The notes: generated from the sequence alone by a model not told the origin. A stretch of 12,556 nt of DNA from Subdoligranulum variabile (GCA_003343905.1 QAKI01000028.1:1-12556); one strand, 5' to 3'. Shown: positions 1 through 7,887, numbered from the stretch's first letter. Numbers and translations: made by a program.

Positions 1-2
1 CC

Positions 3-809
3 AAGAATGAAACCGAGGCTTATTCCGAGGAAGAAATTAAGCTGCTGCTTGAAGAAAGCGCCGAGAGCGGATCCATCGAGCAGGATCAGTACCAGTACTT
101 GGATAACATCTTCGACTTGGACGACAAGGACGCGAAGGCCATCATGACGCCCCGCACCGAGGTGTTGGCCATCGACTACGACGATGACCTTGAAACGAAT
201 CTCGATTTCATGGGGAAGAACAAATTCACGCGCTACCCCGTGTTCCGCGAGGATAAGGACAACATCGTGGGCTTCGTGCACATCAAGGACGCCTATCTGC
301 TGCCCGAGGGCTCCACGATGAAAGACCTGAAGATCCGCTCTATCCAGGCGGTGCCGGAGAGCATTTCCATCGCGAAGCTTTTGCAGGTGCTGCAGGCTAA
401 GCACACGAAGATCGCCGTGGTGGTTGACGAGCATGGCGGCACGTCTGGCATCGTCACCATGACCGACGTGGTCGAGCAGATTATCGGCCGCATGGAAGAC
501 GAGTATTTGCATGATGATCAGGACGAGATCTTGAAGGTGGGCGAGCACCATTACTTGGTTGACGGCTCGTTGCCGGTTGACCAGTTCGTCGAGTTCATCG
601 GCTTTGAGCCCGTGCCTGTGTTCGACTACGAGACCGCGGGTGGATTGATGCTCGACCTGCTGGACAAGATTCCCGCCGAGGGCGATTCGTATGAGCTGCA
701 TCACGAGGGCACGAAGATCACGATGATGGCCCGCGTGATGGACGGTTTGCGCATCGACAAGATTGATGTCCGCTTCGAGGAAGAGCCCGAAGCCGAAGAA
801 ACCGAATAG
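3..809 (+). CDS. CorC/HlyC-family CBS-domain protein, 3' part (5' end outside the window)
   Basis: The reading frame is open from base 3 with no stop, so the gene starts before the window; the TTG at 99 is an internal codon, not a start. What is visible is the cytosolic half of a hemolysin C/CorC-type membrane protein, a family linked to magnesium/cobalt transport. Codons just before the CBS pair match the family linker (SEEEIKLLLEES...), followed by the hallmark IMTPRTEV at about 143-166. Two CBS domains follow; the second contains VVVDEHGGTSGIVTMTDVVE. After these comes the C-terminal CorC_HlyC transporter-associated domain (HHYLVDGSLPVDQFVEFIG...) with an acidic tail. The missing N-terminal part should hold the DUF21 membrane segments. 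The TAG stop sits exactly at the edge of the repeat at 809. The gene looks intact and is probably a core gene bordering the island. Confidence 0.93.
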   Translation, partial: KNETEAYSEEEIKLLLEESAESGSIEQDQYQYLDNIFDLDDKDAKAIMTPRTEVLAIDYDDDLETNLDFMGKNKFTRYPVFREDKDNIVGFVHIKDAYLLPEGSTMKDLKIRSIQAVPESISIAKLLQVLQAKHTKIAVVVDEHGGTSGIVTMTDVVEQIIGRMEDEYLHDDQDEILKVGEHHYLVDGSLPVDQFVEFIGFEPVPVFDYETAGGLMLDLLDKIPAEGDSYELHHEGTKITMMARVMDGLRIDKIDVRFEEEPEAEETE

Positions 810-944
810 TGGGAATTTAGGGACAGGTGCCAAATTCCCACTTGGGCATAACGCACGCAAAGAATGAGCCTCGCTTGCGCACTTAGCAGCAAGCGAGGCT
901 CTGTTTGTTAGGTGGGGGAACGGTGCCTGTCCCTATATTCCCAC
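809..944 (+). repeat. ~136-bp palindromic interspersed repeat, copy A (MITE/REP-like)
   Basis: The outer ends are inverted repeats: TGGGAATTTAGGGACAGG at the left and the complement of TGGGAATATAGGGACAGG at the right. The centre holds a 13-bp stem. Copy B at 12343-12478, read on the minus strand, aligns to this copy without gaps with about 18 mismatches over ~134 bases (hand alignment, roughly 87% identity). No transposase is encoded inside. The GGGACAGG-type ends resemble non-autonomous REP/MITE elements mobilised in trans by small tyrosine (Y1/RAYT) transposases; that link is inference. It lies tail-to-tail between the CorC gene and a minus-strand gene remnant, so it can also end transcription in both directions. 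Confidence 0.85.
866..901. terminator. Central hairpin of repeat copy A, likely bidirectional terminator
   Basis: GAGCCTCGCTTGC at 866-878 pairs perfectly with GCAAGCGAGGCTC at 889-901 around a 10-base loop. It is followed on the plus strand by the T-rich CTGTTTGTT and on the minus strand by CATTCTTTG. It lies between converging coding ends, as expected of a shared terminator. Termination is inferred from structure only. Confidence 0.6.
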
Positions 945-1187
945 TTCGCTATCGCAGCGCTCAAGTTTTCGGCGCTTGCGCCGGAAGACTGTCATGCAAG
1001 CAAACGCGGCAAGCGCGATGGCCATAAGCGCAAGCGCAAGCAGTGGAGCGTAATCGCCGGTTTTCGAAAGTCCGAATGGCCCGGCTGCGGTTTTGTCGGC
1101 GCTTTCGCCGTTCGAAGCGTTGGGTGCATTGGGGTCTTCGGCATCGGCGGGAAGCTGCTCTATCTTAGGGATGGCCGTTACGTTGTA
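933..1187 (-). pseudogene. C-terminal remnant of a sortase-anchored (LPXTG-like) surface protein
   Basis: Read on the minus strand from 1187, the frame gives YNVTAIPKIEQLPADAEDPN, then a polar linker, then LSKTGD (an LPXTG-type sorting-signal variant). A hydrophobic segment YAPLLALALMAIALAAFACM and a basic tail FRRKRRKLERCDSEVGI complete the cell-wall sorting architecture. The stop TAG (933-935) is supplied by repeat copy A, so the last residues come from the repeat. The N-terminal side is cut at 1187/1188, where the IS remnant begins with TGACCTGTGTCAAG. Only the anchor end of what was probably a large extracellular protein survives; there is no start codon. Confidence 0.8.
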
Positions 1188-1666
1188 TGACCTGTGTCAA
1201 GTTTTCGGACGCGGAAGCTTGAGGAATTACGCGGCCATGGGAAGCCCCTCTTCGGCCGGCTTGGTCCGCTCGAAGAGCGATTCCATGGCCTGTGCCGGCA
1301 CCTGGTAGCCGATGGTGGAGTGGGGCCTTCTTCGGTTGTAGTCCGCCTCGATGAACTCGATGACGGTGTGCTTGGCGTCGGTCCTGGTGGCGAAGCTCGA
1401 TCTGCAGTACATCTCGTTCTTCAGAGTGGCGAAGAACGACTCGGCCACGGCGTTGTCGTGGCAGTTGCCGGTGCGGCTGCAGGAAAGGCGCACGTCGTTG
1501 GCCCGCGCCCACTCGGCCAAGGTCCTGCTGGTGTACTGGGCGCCCCTGGTCGGAACGAAAAATGGCGTTTCCGGCCACGTAGCCGCGCGACTTCGCGGAT
1601 TCCAGGGCCGCCACGGCGATGTCGGCGGTCATCCGTTCCGAGAGCGACCAGCTGACCAAGACCTCG
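1188..1666 (-). mobile_element. Truncated IS3-family insertion-sequence remnant
   Basis: The left edge (plus strand) begins TGACCTGTGTCAAG, consistent with the TG...CA ends of IS3-type elements, and it abuts the broken surface-protein frame. The element reads on the minus strand and keeps only the C-terminal half of the OrfB transposase. The other end is not an IS terminus: it runs directly into acetyltransferase coding sequence near 1660-1667, so orfA and the first half of orfB are gone. The right boundary is approximate. The remnant cannot move itself. Confidence 0.8.
1227..1664 (-). pseudogene. IS3-family OrfB transposase (DDE integrase), truncated and frameshifted
   Basis: Minus-strand translation first gives VSWSLSERMTADIAVAALES and then NAIFRSDQG, the equivalent of the family's second catalytic Asp motif (usually FHSDxG). 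One extra base near 1541-1546 then shifts the frame. The next frame carries AQYTSRTLAEWARANDVRLS, then NCHDNAVAESFFATLKNE (catalytic Glu) and YNRRRPHSTIGYQVPAQAM, ending at the stop at 1227. The first catalytic Asp and all of the N-terminal DNA-binding region are absent. With both a truncation and a frameshift, the gene is dead. Confidence 0.85.
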
Positions 1667-1837
1667 CCGGTCCGCATCGGAGACAATGTATGGCTGGGTG
1701 CGAACGTAGTTGTCCTCAAGGGCGTCACAATCGGGGATAACGCGGTTGTTGCCGCGAACAGCGTCGTCTCAAAAGAAGTACCTGCGAACACATTGTTTTA
1801 CGAGAAGCACGAGCGGTGTTATAGGGATCTACGGTAG
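1667..1837 (+). pseudogene. C-terminal remnant of a hexapeptide-repeat O-acetyltransferase
   Basis: From about 1667 the plus frame reads PVRIGDNVWLGANVVVLKGV, then TIGDNAVVAANSVVSKEVPA, ending in NTLFYEKHERCYRDLR and TAG at 1835-1837. This is the last left-handed beta-helix turns of the maltose/galactoside/WbbJ-type acetyltransferase family, many of which acetylate surface polysaccharide sugars. About 56 residues remain of a protein usually near 180-220. The upstream portion, including the catalytic His region, is replaced by the IS remnant, and in-frame codons before 1667 belong to the antisense of the transposase. There is no start of its own, so it is a relic. A role in a former polysaccharide locus is inferred together with the ugd relic near the other end of the island. 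Confidence 0.8.
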
Positions 1838-2072
1838 TCGAGAACGGTTGCGGTGATGCCCTGCTTCAATATGTTGAAGAAGCTTATTATTCCGTCCAAG
1901 AAACCTTGACCAGTCCAGTGTTCGAGAAGGGGTGACGTGTGCGCTGCGGGGCGGAATCGTGTCGCTTTCGGCAATCGCGCTCTTGTCAATGCTGCGCATG
2001 TCATATTATCAAGCTTACCGTGGCGGTTTGGGGCGGTCTTTAACCGAGGGCGTTTGGATTGCCGGAGAAAGC

Positions 2073-2091
2073 GGAGGAGTGTGCAACTTTG
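2073..2091 (+). promoter_or_regulatory. Ribosome-binding site fixing the STAND gene start at ATG 2092
   Basis: GGAGGAGT at 2073-2080 lies 11 bases before ATG 2092. The in-frame TTG at 2059 has no comparable purine box, so 2092 is preferred. Confidence 0.6.
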
Positions 2092-5000
2092 ATGAGCAGG
2101 GAAATCGAAATCAGGGACAGAATCGCAAGGCTCGATCCTGCTGGCTTCCAGAACCTTGCTCAGGAATTGCTTTCGCAGCATCTTGGGTATGATAAGCCCG
2201 TACACAGGGGGTCCGCCGCCCGCTCGGCGGCAACGGCCCCGGGGACGCCGGACACAATCTGGCTTTTGCCCTACAACAAATTTGCCTATCTCGAATGCGG
2301 CCATTATCCGGAAAGAGCAGAAGCGAAGAAGAAAATCGAAGCGGATATCGAGAAGTGCCTAGAGACCGAAAGAATAGAGCTCGATTCTGGGCAGCTGGTC
2401 AAGATAATCATCGCATATTCATGTCGAAGGCTAGACAGTTCTGACCTCAGCTATCTAAGGGGCATTGACGATCGCGTCGAGCTTGTGGGTACGGACGAAA
2501 TGGCGAGTTTGTTGGCCCGACGGTACCCAAATCTTGCGAAAGAGCATCTGAGCATCGAGGTGGGTACTGGGCAAATTATGTCCCCGGATGAATTCGAATC
2601 CGCGGTCGAAAGAAACAGCTTCGCCTCAACCCTGAAGGTCGATTTGCTTGGAAGGGATAAAGAGATCAATGAGCTTCTCACTGCACTCGAAGAGAATCAG
2701 TTCGTCTTGGTGCATGGGCGCCCTGGATGCGGGAAGACTAGGCTTTGCCTAGAGGCTCTACGCCGATTTGCAAATAGCAGCGGCGCGCATCCTCTTGTCA
2801 TTCAATCGAACAAGTTGCCAATCTGGGACGACTTGGCAAATGATGTTCCCAAAGAGGACCCTTCGATAATTCTGCTCGACGACGCCAACGAGCTTTCCGG
2901 TCTCGAAGGATTTGCGGACTTCGTGTCTAACAGAGGTAATATCAAGGTCCTTATGACCGTAAGAAATTATGCATTCGAGTACGTGAAGGTCTCCATTTCA
3001 AAGTTCTGTAGGCCTTACCTCTATGAGATCAACCCGCTTGACGAGGAGACGGCTTTAAACGTGGTCGAGAACGGATTCGGCATCGCGAAAGGGAGAACAT
3101 CTTCGGATATTGTCCGCTTGTCGAGGGGCAACATGCGGTTAGCCTGCGCAGCGGCCGAGGTCGCTAAGGAACGCGGGGTCGAAGTATTCTCCACGATGCC
3201 GAGCCTCATAGAAGCTTGCTACGGAGAGAAGGCTTCCCTCCTGGGCGGCAACGCCAAAATGGCAGCAACAATCGTCTCCGTTTTGGACTCGCACAGTGTG
3301 GAAGGAAACAAAGACCTGGATAAGCTTCTCGCCAAGGTAGGGATTTCTCATGACTGCTACGTCGATGCCTGCACCACTCTGTGCCACGATGAGCTTGTGG
3401 ATGCCTGCCAGGGTATGGTGGCGGTGGCGCCGGGTGAACAGGTTTTAAGGGATTATTTGCTCTACCGTGCATTCATCGCCGAGAAAAGCTTATCTCTTTC
3501 CGACGTCGATGAGCTGGAGTGCGGCAATGCTCGATGCCCCAGTATTGTCGCCATCCTTGTAAACAATTTCTACAGCGAAGAGCTTATTTCCTCCTTGAAA
3601 TCGCAGTTGGACGACATTTGGGCATTGGCGAACGAGGAGAAACGATGGGGAATGGTGGGCGAATATCATTTCCTTCTCGGCGAGAAGGGCCTTGGACACA
3701 TTCTCGGGGCAATTGAAGGCTGCGAGCCCGGAAACTACGATTACCTTACTTGTCGATTCGACAAGAGCTCTGGATCTTATTTGCCGGAATCTCGGATTCT
3801 CGTATCGCTCACGCCCTTTTTTCATGCCCCTCAATTCGACGAGCCTGAAGAGCTGTTCTTCATGGCTTTGGGGAAGAACATCCTGCCTCCACGGGAGGCG
3901 AAGGAAGCCCTCACGACGGCCATGTGCTTCAACGAGGACTCGTATTCGGACGAGTTTCGATACGAAAAAGAGGTCATCGAGCGCCTTACGTCTGATTTTC
4001 GCAAAACAAAGGAGAATAGATACGGGGTTCTGCTTGCCTATTATGCTGAGGCTTTACTGGCGGCAACATACGACGGCCCGACAAGGATGGAGGGAAACAA
4101 GGTCACGTTCATCCATGGAAACCACGTCTACACCGAGGCGATGGTCGGCTTGCGGAAGCGAGCGATCGCCTGCCTCAAGGAACTCAGAGGCTGTTCGGAG
4201 CTGAGTCGTCTCTGCGATACGGTGATTACTGGTGTTCGGGGCATCGGCGGCGACGACGGGGCCGGTCGGTTGTGGAAAGAGACCCTGGAGGAGCTATATA
4301 AAGGATATGTTTCCCGAATTGAGGCGATTGAGATTTGCAGCTTGCCTGGGTTTGTCCAATTGGAGAAAGAGTTCATTTCCCAAGGTGTCATCGCTGAAGA
4401 AGGGCTCCCGTTCCTCGACGCGTCGCCCGAGGAACGGATCGCAGCCCAGATCTTCTCTGAAGACTCCTGCGGACACGATATCTCGGAGGAATTGACCGAG
4501 GTTGTTCAAGCAGCCAGCTCGGCAGAAGTGGTGAAGGCGATCTCGATTGTGTGCTCTGCCGGCCGGCAGAGCTCAACTTACATTCCTTACCCAATCCTGA
4601 GGGACGTCATGATTCTTGGTGCGGATGCTTTGACCGAATGCGCAGATTTGATTATCCTCTCTGGCGTTCCCGCGTATGCGGTCCCGGACGATTTGCTCAT
4701 TCGTTGGATTGACCTGCTCGGCATCAATCGGGTTCGCGGTCTTGCTCTGAAGCGAGAGGAGAATGAGATTCTCGAATGGCTTAGTTGGATTGACGAAGTG
4801 CGGTTTAAGGAGTTTGGGGTCACTCCCGAACTGGCAAGGGACATCGAGGAAGGAGCCGACGAGTACGGCGAAACCGTTTCGTATGAGGCGGCGATGGAGA
4901 TCGACTCTGCTACGCCAGGCTTTTTCGCTAAGTACGCGGCCGGCGTCCTGCAGAAGTTGGAAAGGGGCTCGCACGCCTTTCGCAGACTTCTTCCCAGCAA

Positions 5001-5721
5001 CATCAACAATGCCGAGCAGAGGGCGTTTGCCTCCAAACCGGAAATGCTGTGCCTTGCGGAAGAAATCTTGCTTAATCTCGTAAGCGGAAGGAGTTCCTAT
5101 TGGGATGAGGACCTCCTTCGTTTTATCATTTCTAACGATAGTCAATTTCCTGAGAGGGCAATGCCCGTGCTCATGGAGTTCGATGCTACTTATGCGATGG
5201 GGCATTTGGGCGAGGCGGCATGGAGGGAGGAGAACGGCGAGGCCGCAACAGATGGCGCATGGAAGGGCATAGAGGGGGTTGAGACAAGTCTGCAGCACAT
5301 GTTGAAGCCTTTCGCTTTGAAGCATTTTCTTAATTACGCTATTGAGCATTGCGGCGATGCTGTCGTGACTTGGCTGGTGTCGCGTTCGATGCGTGATGGG
5401 AAGCTTGTCGACTATCTGCCAGATGTCGCAATGGAGTTACCCAAGAATCTTAAGGTCAAGTACATAGTCTTGCTATGCCAAGAGGGCCTTAGCTCGGAAG
5501 AGCTCAAAAAGGTTCCCGTAATCATGTCTTCTTTCGGCGCATCGTGGAGCGGGAGCGAAATCCCTCTTCTTCAAGGGAAGATTAACTTCATTGAAGAGGT
5601 AATCGAAAATTTACCCGGAGTAGCCCTAATAAGGCACCGTATGGTTTTGGAAGACGCGATAGCCTCTGTGAAGCGACGCATAGAAAACGCAGAGGTTGAC
5701 GAGTTTCTTCATCCATTTTAG
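2092..5721 (+). CDS. STAND-like P-loop NTPase with putative restriction-endonuclease-like N-terminal domain; candidate anti-phage defence protein
   Basis: A 1209-residue cytosolic protein with no signal peptide or membrane segment seen. Residues ~1-160 (FQNLAQELLSQHLGY, GTPDT at 51-55, E68, then KKKIEADIEKCLE) look like a Mrr/PD-(D/E)XK-type fold ahead of the linker LAKEHLSIEVGTGQIMSPDE. The NTPase follows: Walker A GRPGCGKT at 209-216, Walker B IILLDDAN with D263/D264, and an Arg-containing strand VLMTVRNYA around R291, as in STAND (AP-ATPase/NACHT-like) proteins. Residues ~400-1209 form a long, mostly helical region without a motif I recognise; by analogy with Avs-type proteins it could sense a phage component. 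The active-site motif of the N-terminal domain is weak: the usual E-x-T/E-x-K after the Asp is ECG here, so it may be divergent or inactive. The gene stands alone, is intact and is flanked by debris, which suggests acquisition. The NTPase call is firm; the nuclease and defence role are inferred. Confidence 0.8.
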   Translation: MSREIEIRDRIARLDPAGFQNLAQELLSQHLGYDKPVHRGSAARSAATAPGTPDTIWLLPYNKFAYLECGHYPERAEAKKKIEADIEKCLETERIELDSGQLVKIIIAYSCRRLDSSDLSYLRGIDDRVELVGTDEMASLLARRYPNLAKEHLSIEVGTGQIMSPDEFESAVERNSFASTLKVDLLGRDKEINELLTALEENQFVLVHGRPGCGKTRLCLEALRRFANSSGAHPLVIQSNKLPIWDDLANDVPKEDPSIILLDDANELSGLEGFADFVSNRGNIKVLMTVRNYAFEYVKVSISKFCRPYLYEINPLDEETALNVVENGFGIAKGRTSSDIVRLSRGNMRLACAAAEVAKERGVEVFSTMPSLIEACYGEKASLLGGNAKMAATIVSVLDSHSVEGNKDLDKLLAKVGISHDCYVDACTTLCHDELVDACQGMVAVAPGEQVLRDYLLYRAFIAEKSLSLSDVDELECGNARCPSIVAILVNNFYSEELISSLKSQLDDIWALANEEKRWGMVGEYHFLLGEKGLGHILGAIEGCEPGNYDYLTCRFDKSSGSYLPESRILVSLTPFFHAPQFDEPEELFFMALGKNILPPREAKEALTTAMCFNEDSYSDEFRYEKEVIERLTSDFRKTKENRYGVLLAYYAEALLAATYDGPTRMEGNKVTFIHGNHVYTEAMVGLRKRAIACLKELRGCSELSRLCDTVITGVRGIGGDDGAGRLWKETLEELYKGYVSRIEAIEICSLPGFVQLEKEFISQGVIAEEGLPFLDASPEERIAAQIFSEDSCGHDISEELTEVVQAASSAEVVKAISIVCSAGRQSSTYIPYPILRDVMILGADALTECADLIILSGVPAYAVPDDLLIRWIDLLGINRVRGLALKREENEILEWLSWIDEVRFKEFGVTPELARDIEEGADEYGETVSYEAAMEIDSATPGFFAKYAAGVLQKLERGSHAFRRLLPSNINNAEQRAFASKPEMLCLAEEILLNLVSGRSSYWDEDLLRFIISNDSQFPERAMPVLMEFDATYAMGHLGEAAWREENGEAATDGAWKGIEGVETSLQHMLKPFALKHFLNYAIEHCGDAVVTWLVSRSMRDGKLVDYLPDVAMELPKNLKVKYIVLLCQEGLSSEELKKVPVIMSSFGASWSGSEIPLLQGKINFIEEVIENLPGVALIRHRMVLEDAIASVKRRIENAEVDEFLHPF

Positions 5722-6267
5722 CGGTCGTGGCCCGCACCCGGCAGTTTCCTATCAGTCGTTCGGAACGGCGAGCGCCTTCGGTGGCAACACCCCCCCTGGG
5801 CCCTCTTCGGGGCAGGGGCAGACGGCCATCCGGAGGCGCCCGATCGGCGGCTTATCTCGGACTGTAATGGGGCGGTCGGGGGGTTGGTGGGAGGATGAAG
5901 TTGGGGTCCTGGCCAATTTATCGTTAATCGCAAGTGGTGCCTAGGGAGTTGTTGTTCCCTAGGCACCACTTGCTTCCGGGTCTTTGGGCTGTAATATTGA
6001 GTCATTGCATCTCGAGGGGTACATTCTGCATGGGGCGGAGGCGAGAATCTGTTTGACTGGTGGTCAGGGCGCATAACCTGTCTTCGCTTGGCGGCGTTTG
6101 ACGATCATTCGACAATGAAGCAGGCTGGCCGTTTAATCTCATTGGCAATTCCTTTTATCGAGCGTATTGGCCTTTTTTGAAATTAGGATGCGTTGTTCTC
6201 GTTGGGACCGCAAAATGGGAGAATGACATGCATAGTTGGTGCCCTATTTGCCGATGGGAGGGGTTGA
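5722..6267. other. 546-bp intergenic region with no convincing gene
   Basis: The first ~200 bases (5722-5920) are GC-rich with C and G runs (for example CCCCCCC near 5790 and GGGGGGG near 5878-5884). They contain frames on both strands, but none has a start, a ribosome site or a recognisable motif. A perfect hairpin follows at 5930-5973. From ~5980 to 6267 the composition becomes AT-richer, like the gene that follows. I could not assign a convincing promoter for the downstream operon, although it must lie here. No tRNA or riboswitch is seen. Confidence 0.6.
5930..5973. repeat. Perfect 18-bp inverted repeat (hairpin, possible terminator or structured RNA)
   Basis: GCAAGTGGTGCCTAGGGA at 5930-5947 is an exact reverse complement of TCCCTAGGCACCACTTGC at 5956-5973, with an 8-base loop GTTGTTGT. 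The stem is strong, but no T-tract follows on either strand, so it is not a textbook intrinsic terminator. It lies 208 bases after the STAND gene and close to a drop in GC content. Confidence 0.9.
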
Positions 6268-7887
6268 ATGCCTCGAAAAGAAAAACACATTGAAACGTTT
6301 GGCATCAAGGGGATAAAAATTTCGAGATTTCGGGCTATGCATGACCTTGAGATTGAGCTCGGTCAGCTCGTTACAGTGATAGCTGGACAGAACGGAACGA
6401 GTAAATCAACTATATTAGGAATGCTTGGACAGCCGTTCGGGATTAGAGACAGGCGGACTATCTTTGGCAAATCATTCAGTACAAAGTTCACGGATATATT
6501 CAACATGTCGCCAGAACATGATATCCCGGGTGAGCATTTGTATTATGTTGACTTCAATGATGAGACAATTTCCGGGCCTCAGGGCCAGCATGTTCAGGTT
6601 AAGTCGTTCAAAAGGCCTGCCGGGGATAGCTCTTCTATTCGCATCGTAACTGGGGCTTCTCGAGCTAAGGGAGAGGGTAATATTGATTACCCTGTAATCT
6701 ATCTGGGGCTAAAAAGGACTAATCCTGTTGGCGAGTTTTTGAACCCGCAGGCTGAGCAGACCGACTTTACCAAAGAAGAAATTGAGCAATTTAACCTGTG
6801 GTATTCGCGTATTATGGTCGATCAGGATGAGGCTACCGATGTTGTCAGGATGTCCAGGCGCGGACAAAAAGAAACGCTTCTTGTCAATACTGCTAGCTAT
6901 GACTATCTTGCCAACTCTGCTGGTCAAGATAATCTCGGCCAGATTCTAGGTGCGCTTATATCTTTTGAGCGGCTTGCTAATGTAATGGGCGATGAGTACA
7001 AAGGCGGCCTCCTTCTTATTGACGAGTTGGATGTGACCTTGTTTCCCTCTTCGCAGGTGCGACTTTTTGGATTGCTTAAGGAGCAGGCGGCTGCGCAGAG
7101 GATGCAAGTTGTTTTCACTACTCACTCAATGACTCTCCTCGAGAAAGCGGTTGAGGAAACCCAGATAAAAAGCAATGCGGTCAAAGTCCTGTATCTCAGG
7201 AAGAGGGAATCCGGAATCAAGCTGACGGTCGACCCGACAATCGATGAGATACGAGCTGACCTTATGATTGAGCCTTTGAAGCCGAAGAAGGGCTTCAAAG
7301 TCGAGATTTGGTGCGAGGATGATGAGGCTAAATGGGTTCTTGGTCAAATAATGGTTCCGCGGTTAAAACGAAAATGCGAACTTGTTTCAGCGAAGCTTAG
7401 CTGCGGTGAGCTAGGTGAGCTCGCCGTTAGAGATATTGCTTCCTTGCGTAATGTTTGTTTTGTTGTGGATGCCGACTCAGATAAGGGTGCGGCAAGGCGA
7501 ATTAGAGAGTGCGGGAGGAGGTTCGTGCTGCCTGGAGGCGGCAAGTCGCCCGAGCAGTCTATATATGATTTACTCCGCGACCTTTCGGACGAAGATGAGT
7601 TCTGGAACAATGATCGGCGCTACTCTAAGCAAGTTATGATTGCATGGTTCGCGGATTCCAAGCGAGAGTTTGAATGTTCTGGCGGGGGTAAGGAGCGGAA
7701 GCACTTCAAAAAGTGGTTCAAGAGCGAGAAAGCTGATGGGGTATGGGGCCAAAATGGTTCATTGGTCGCTACTCTTTGGAAAGAACAATACGAGTCGGAA
7801 ATCCAGGACTTCAATGAGCGGCCTGACCGAAGGGTCGATGGGATTGTAAAACGACAGCAGCATGAACGGATGCAACGAAATGATTGA
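6268..7887 (+). CDS. AAA/ABC-type ATPase fused to a TOPRIM domain (OLD-like nuclease)
   Basis: A 539-residue protein. Residues ~12-290 form an ABC/SMC-like ATPase: FRAMHDLEIELG, then Walker A GQNGTSKST at 40-48, Walker B LLLIDELD with D252/E253, and a switch histidine in FTTHSM (H286). The C-terminal part reads as TOPRIM: an acidic cluster EIWCEDDEAK around E350/D351, a DADSD motif at 401-405 after a hydrophobic strand (CFVV), then LPGGGKSPEQSIYDLL. That order matches overcoming-lysogenization-defect (OLD)-type nucleases, which cut or nick DNA under ATPase control. ATG 6268 has GGAGG at 6257-6261. The gene is AT-richer than the flanking genes, a sign of transfer. It is followed after 29 bp by a DNA methyltransferase, so self/non-self discrimination by methylation is a plausible inference. 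It differs from Gabija GajA and retron OLD contexts in that no UvrD helicase or reverse transcriptase is adjacent. Confidence 0.85.
   Translation: MPRKEKHIETFGIKGIKISRFRAMHDLEIELGQLVTVIAGQNGTSKSTILGMLGQPFGIRDRRTIFGKSFSTKFTDIFNMSPEHDIPGEHLYYVDFNDETISGPQGQHVQVKSFKRPAGDSSSIRIVTGASRAKGEGNIDYPVIYLGLKRTNPVGEFLNPQAEQTDFTKEEIEQFNLWYSRIMVDQDEATDVVRMSRRGQKETLLVNTASYDYLANSAGQDNLGQILGALISFERLANVMGDEYKGGLLLIDELDVTLFPSSQVRLFGLLKEQAAAQRMQVVFTTHSMTLLEKAVEETQIKSNAVKVLYLRKRESGIKLTVDPTIDEIRADLMIEPLKPKKGFKVEIWCEDDEAKWVLGQIMVPRLKRKCELVSAKLSCGELGELAVRDIASLRNVCFVVDADSDKGAARRIRECGRRFVLPGGGKSPEQSIYDLLRDLSDEDEFWNNDRRYSKQVMIAWFADSKREFECSGGGKERKHFKKWFKSEKADGVWGQNGSLVATLWKEQYESEIQDFNERPDRRVDGIVKRQQHERMQRND

Noticed and set aside
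912..1190. 92-codon plus frame
   Set aside because: Antisense of the surface-protein tail, whose minus-strand translation has a sorting signal and membrane segment.
1165..1791. 208-codon minus-strand frame
   Set aside because: A composite: antisense of the acetyltransferase tail, then part of the transposase, then out-of-frame sequence after the frameshift. Not one gene.
1983..2009. Possible promoter TTGTCA…TATTAT upstream of the STAND gene
   Set aside because: Spacing is only 15 bases; too weak to list as a feature.
2059..2091. Upstream TTG start for the STAND gene
   Set aside because: No purine box before it; ATG 2092 has GGAGGAGT at suitable distance, and family similarity begins after 2092.
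1819..2304. 161-codon minus-strand frame (…PLLEHWTGQGFLDGIISFFN…)
   Set aside because: Briefly resembled a helicase-type HW motif, but it overlaps the start of the STAND gene, has no ribosome site and nothing else recognisable.
4573..5349. 258-codon minus-strand frame within the STAND gene
   Set aside because: Antisense shadow of an intact, motif-bearing gene; no motif or ribosome site of its own.
6053..6073. Possible promoter TTGACT…TAACCT for the ATPase-methyltransferase operon
   Set aside because: 15-base spacing and a poor -10; cannot be distinguished from chance.
5722..6267. Possible retron or other small-RNA partner for the OLD-like protein
   Set aside because: No reverse transcriptase anywhere in the window and no msr/msd-like paired repeats; only the single hairpin is supported.
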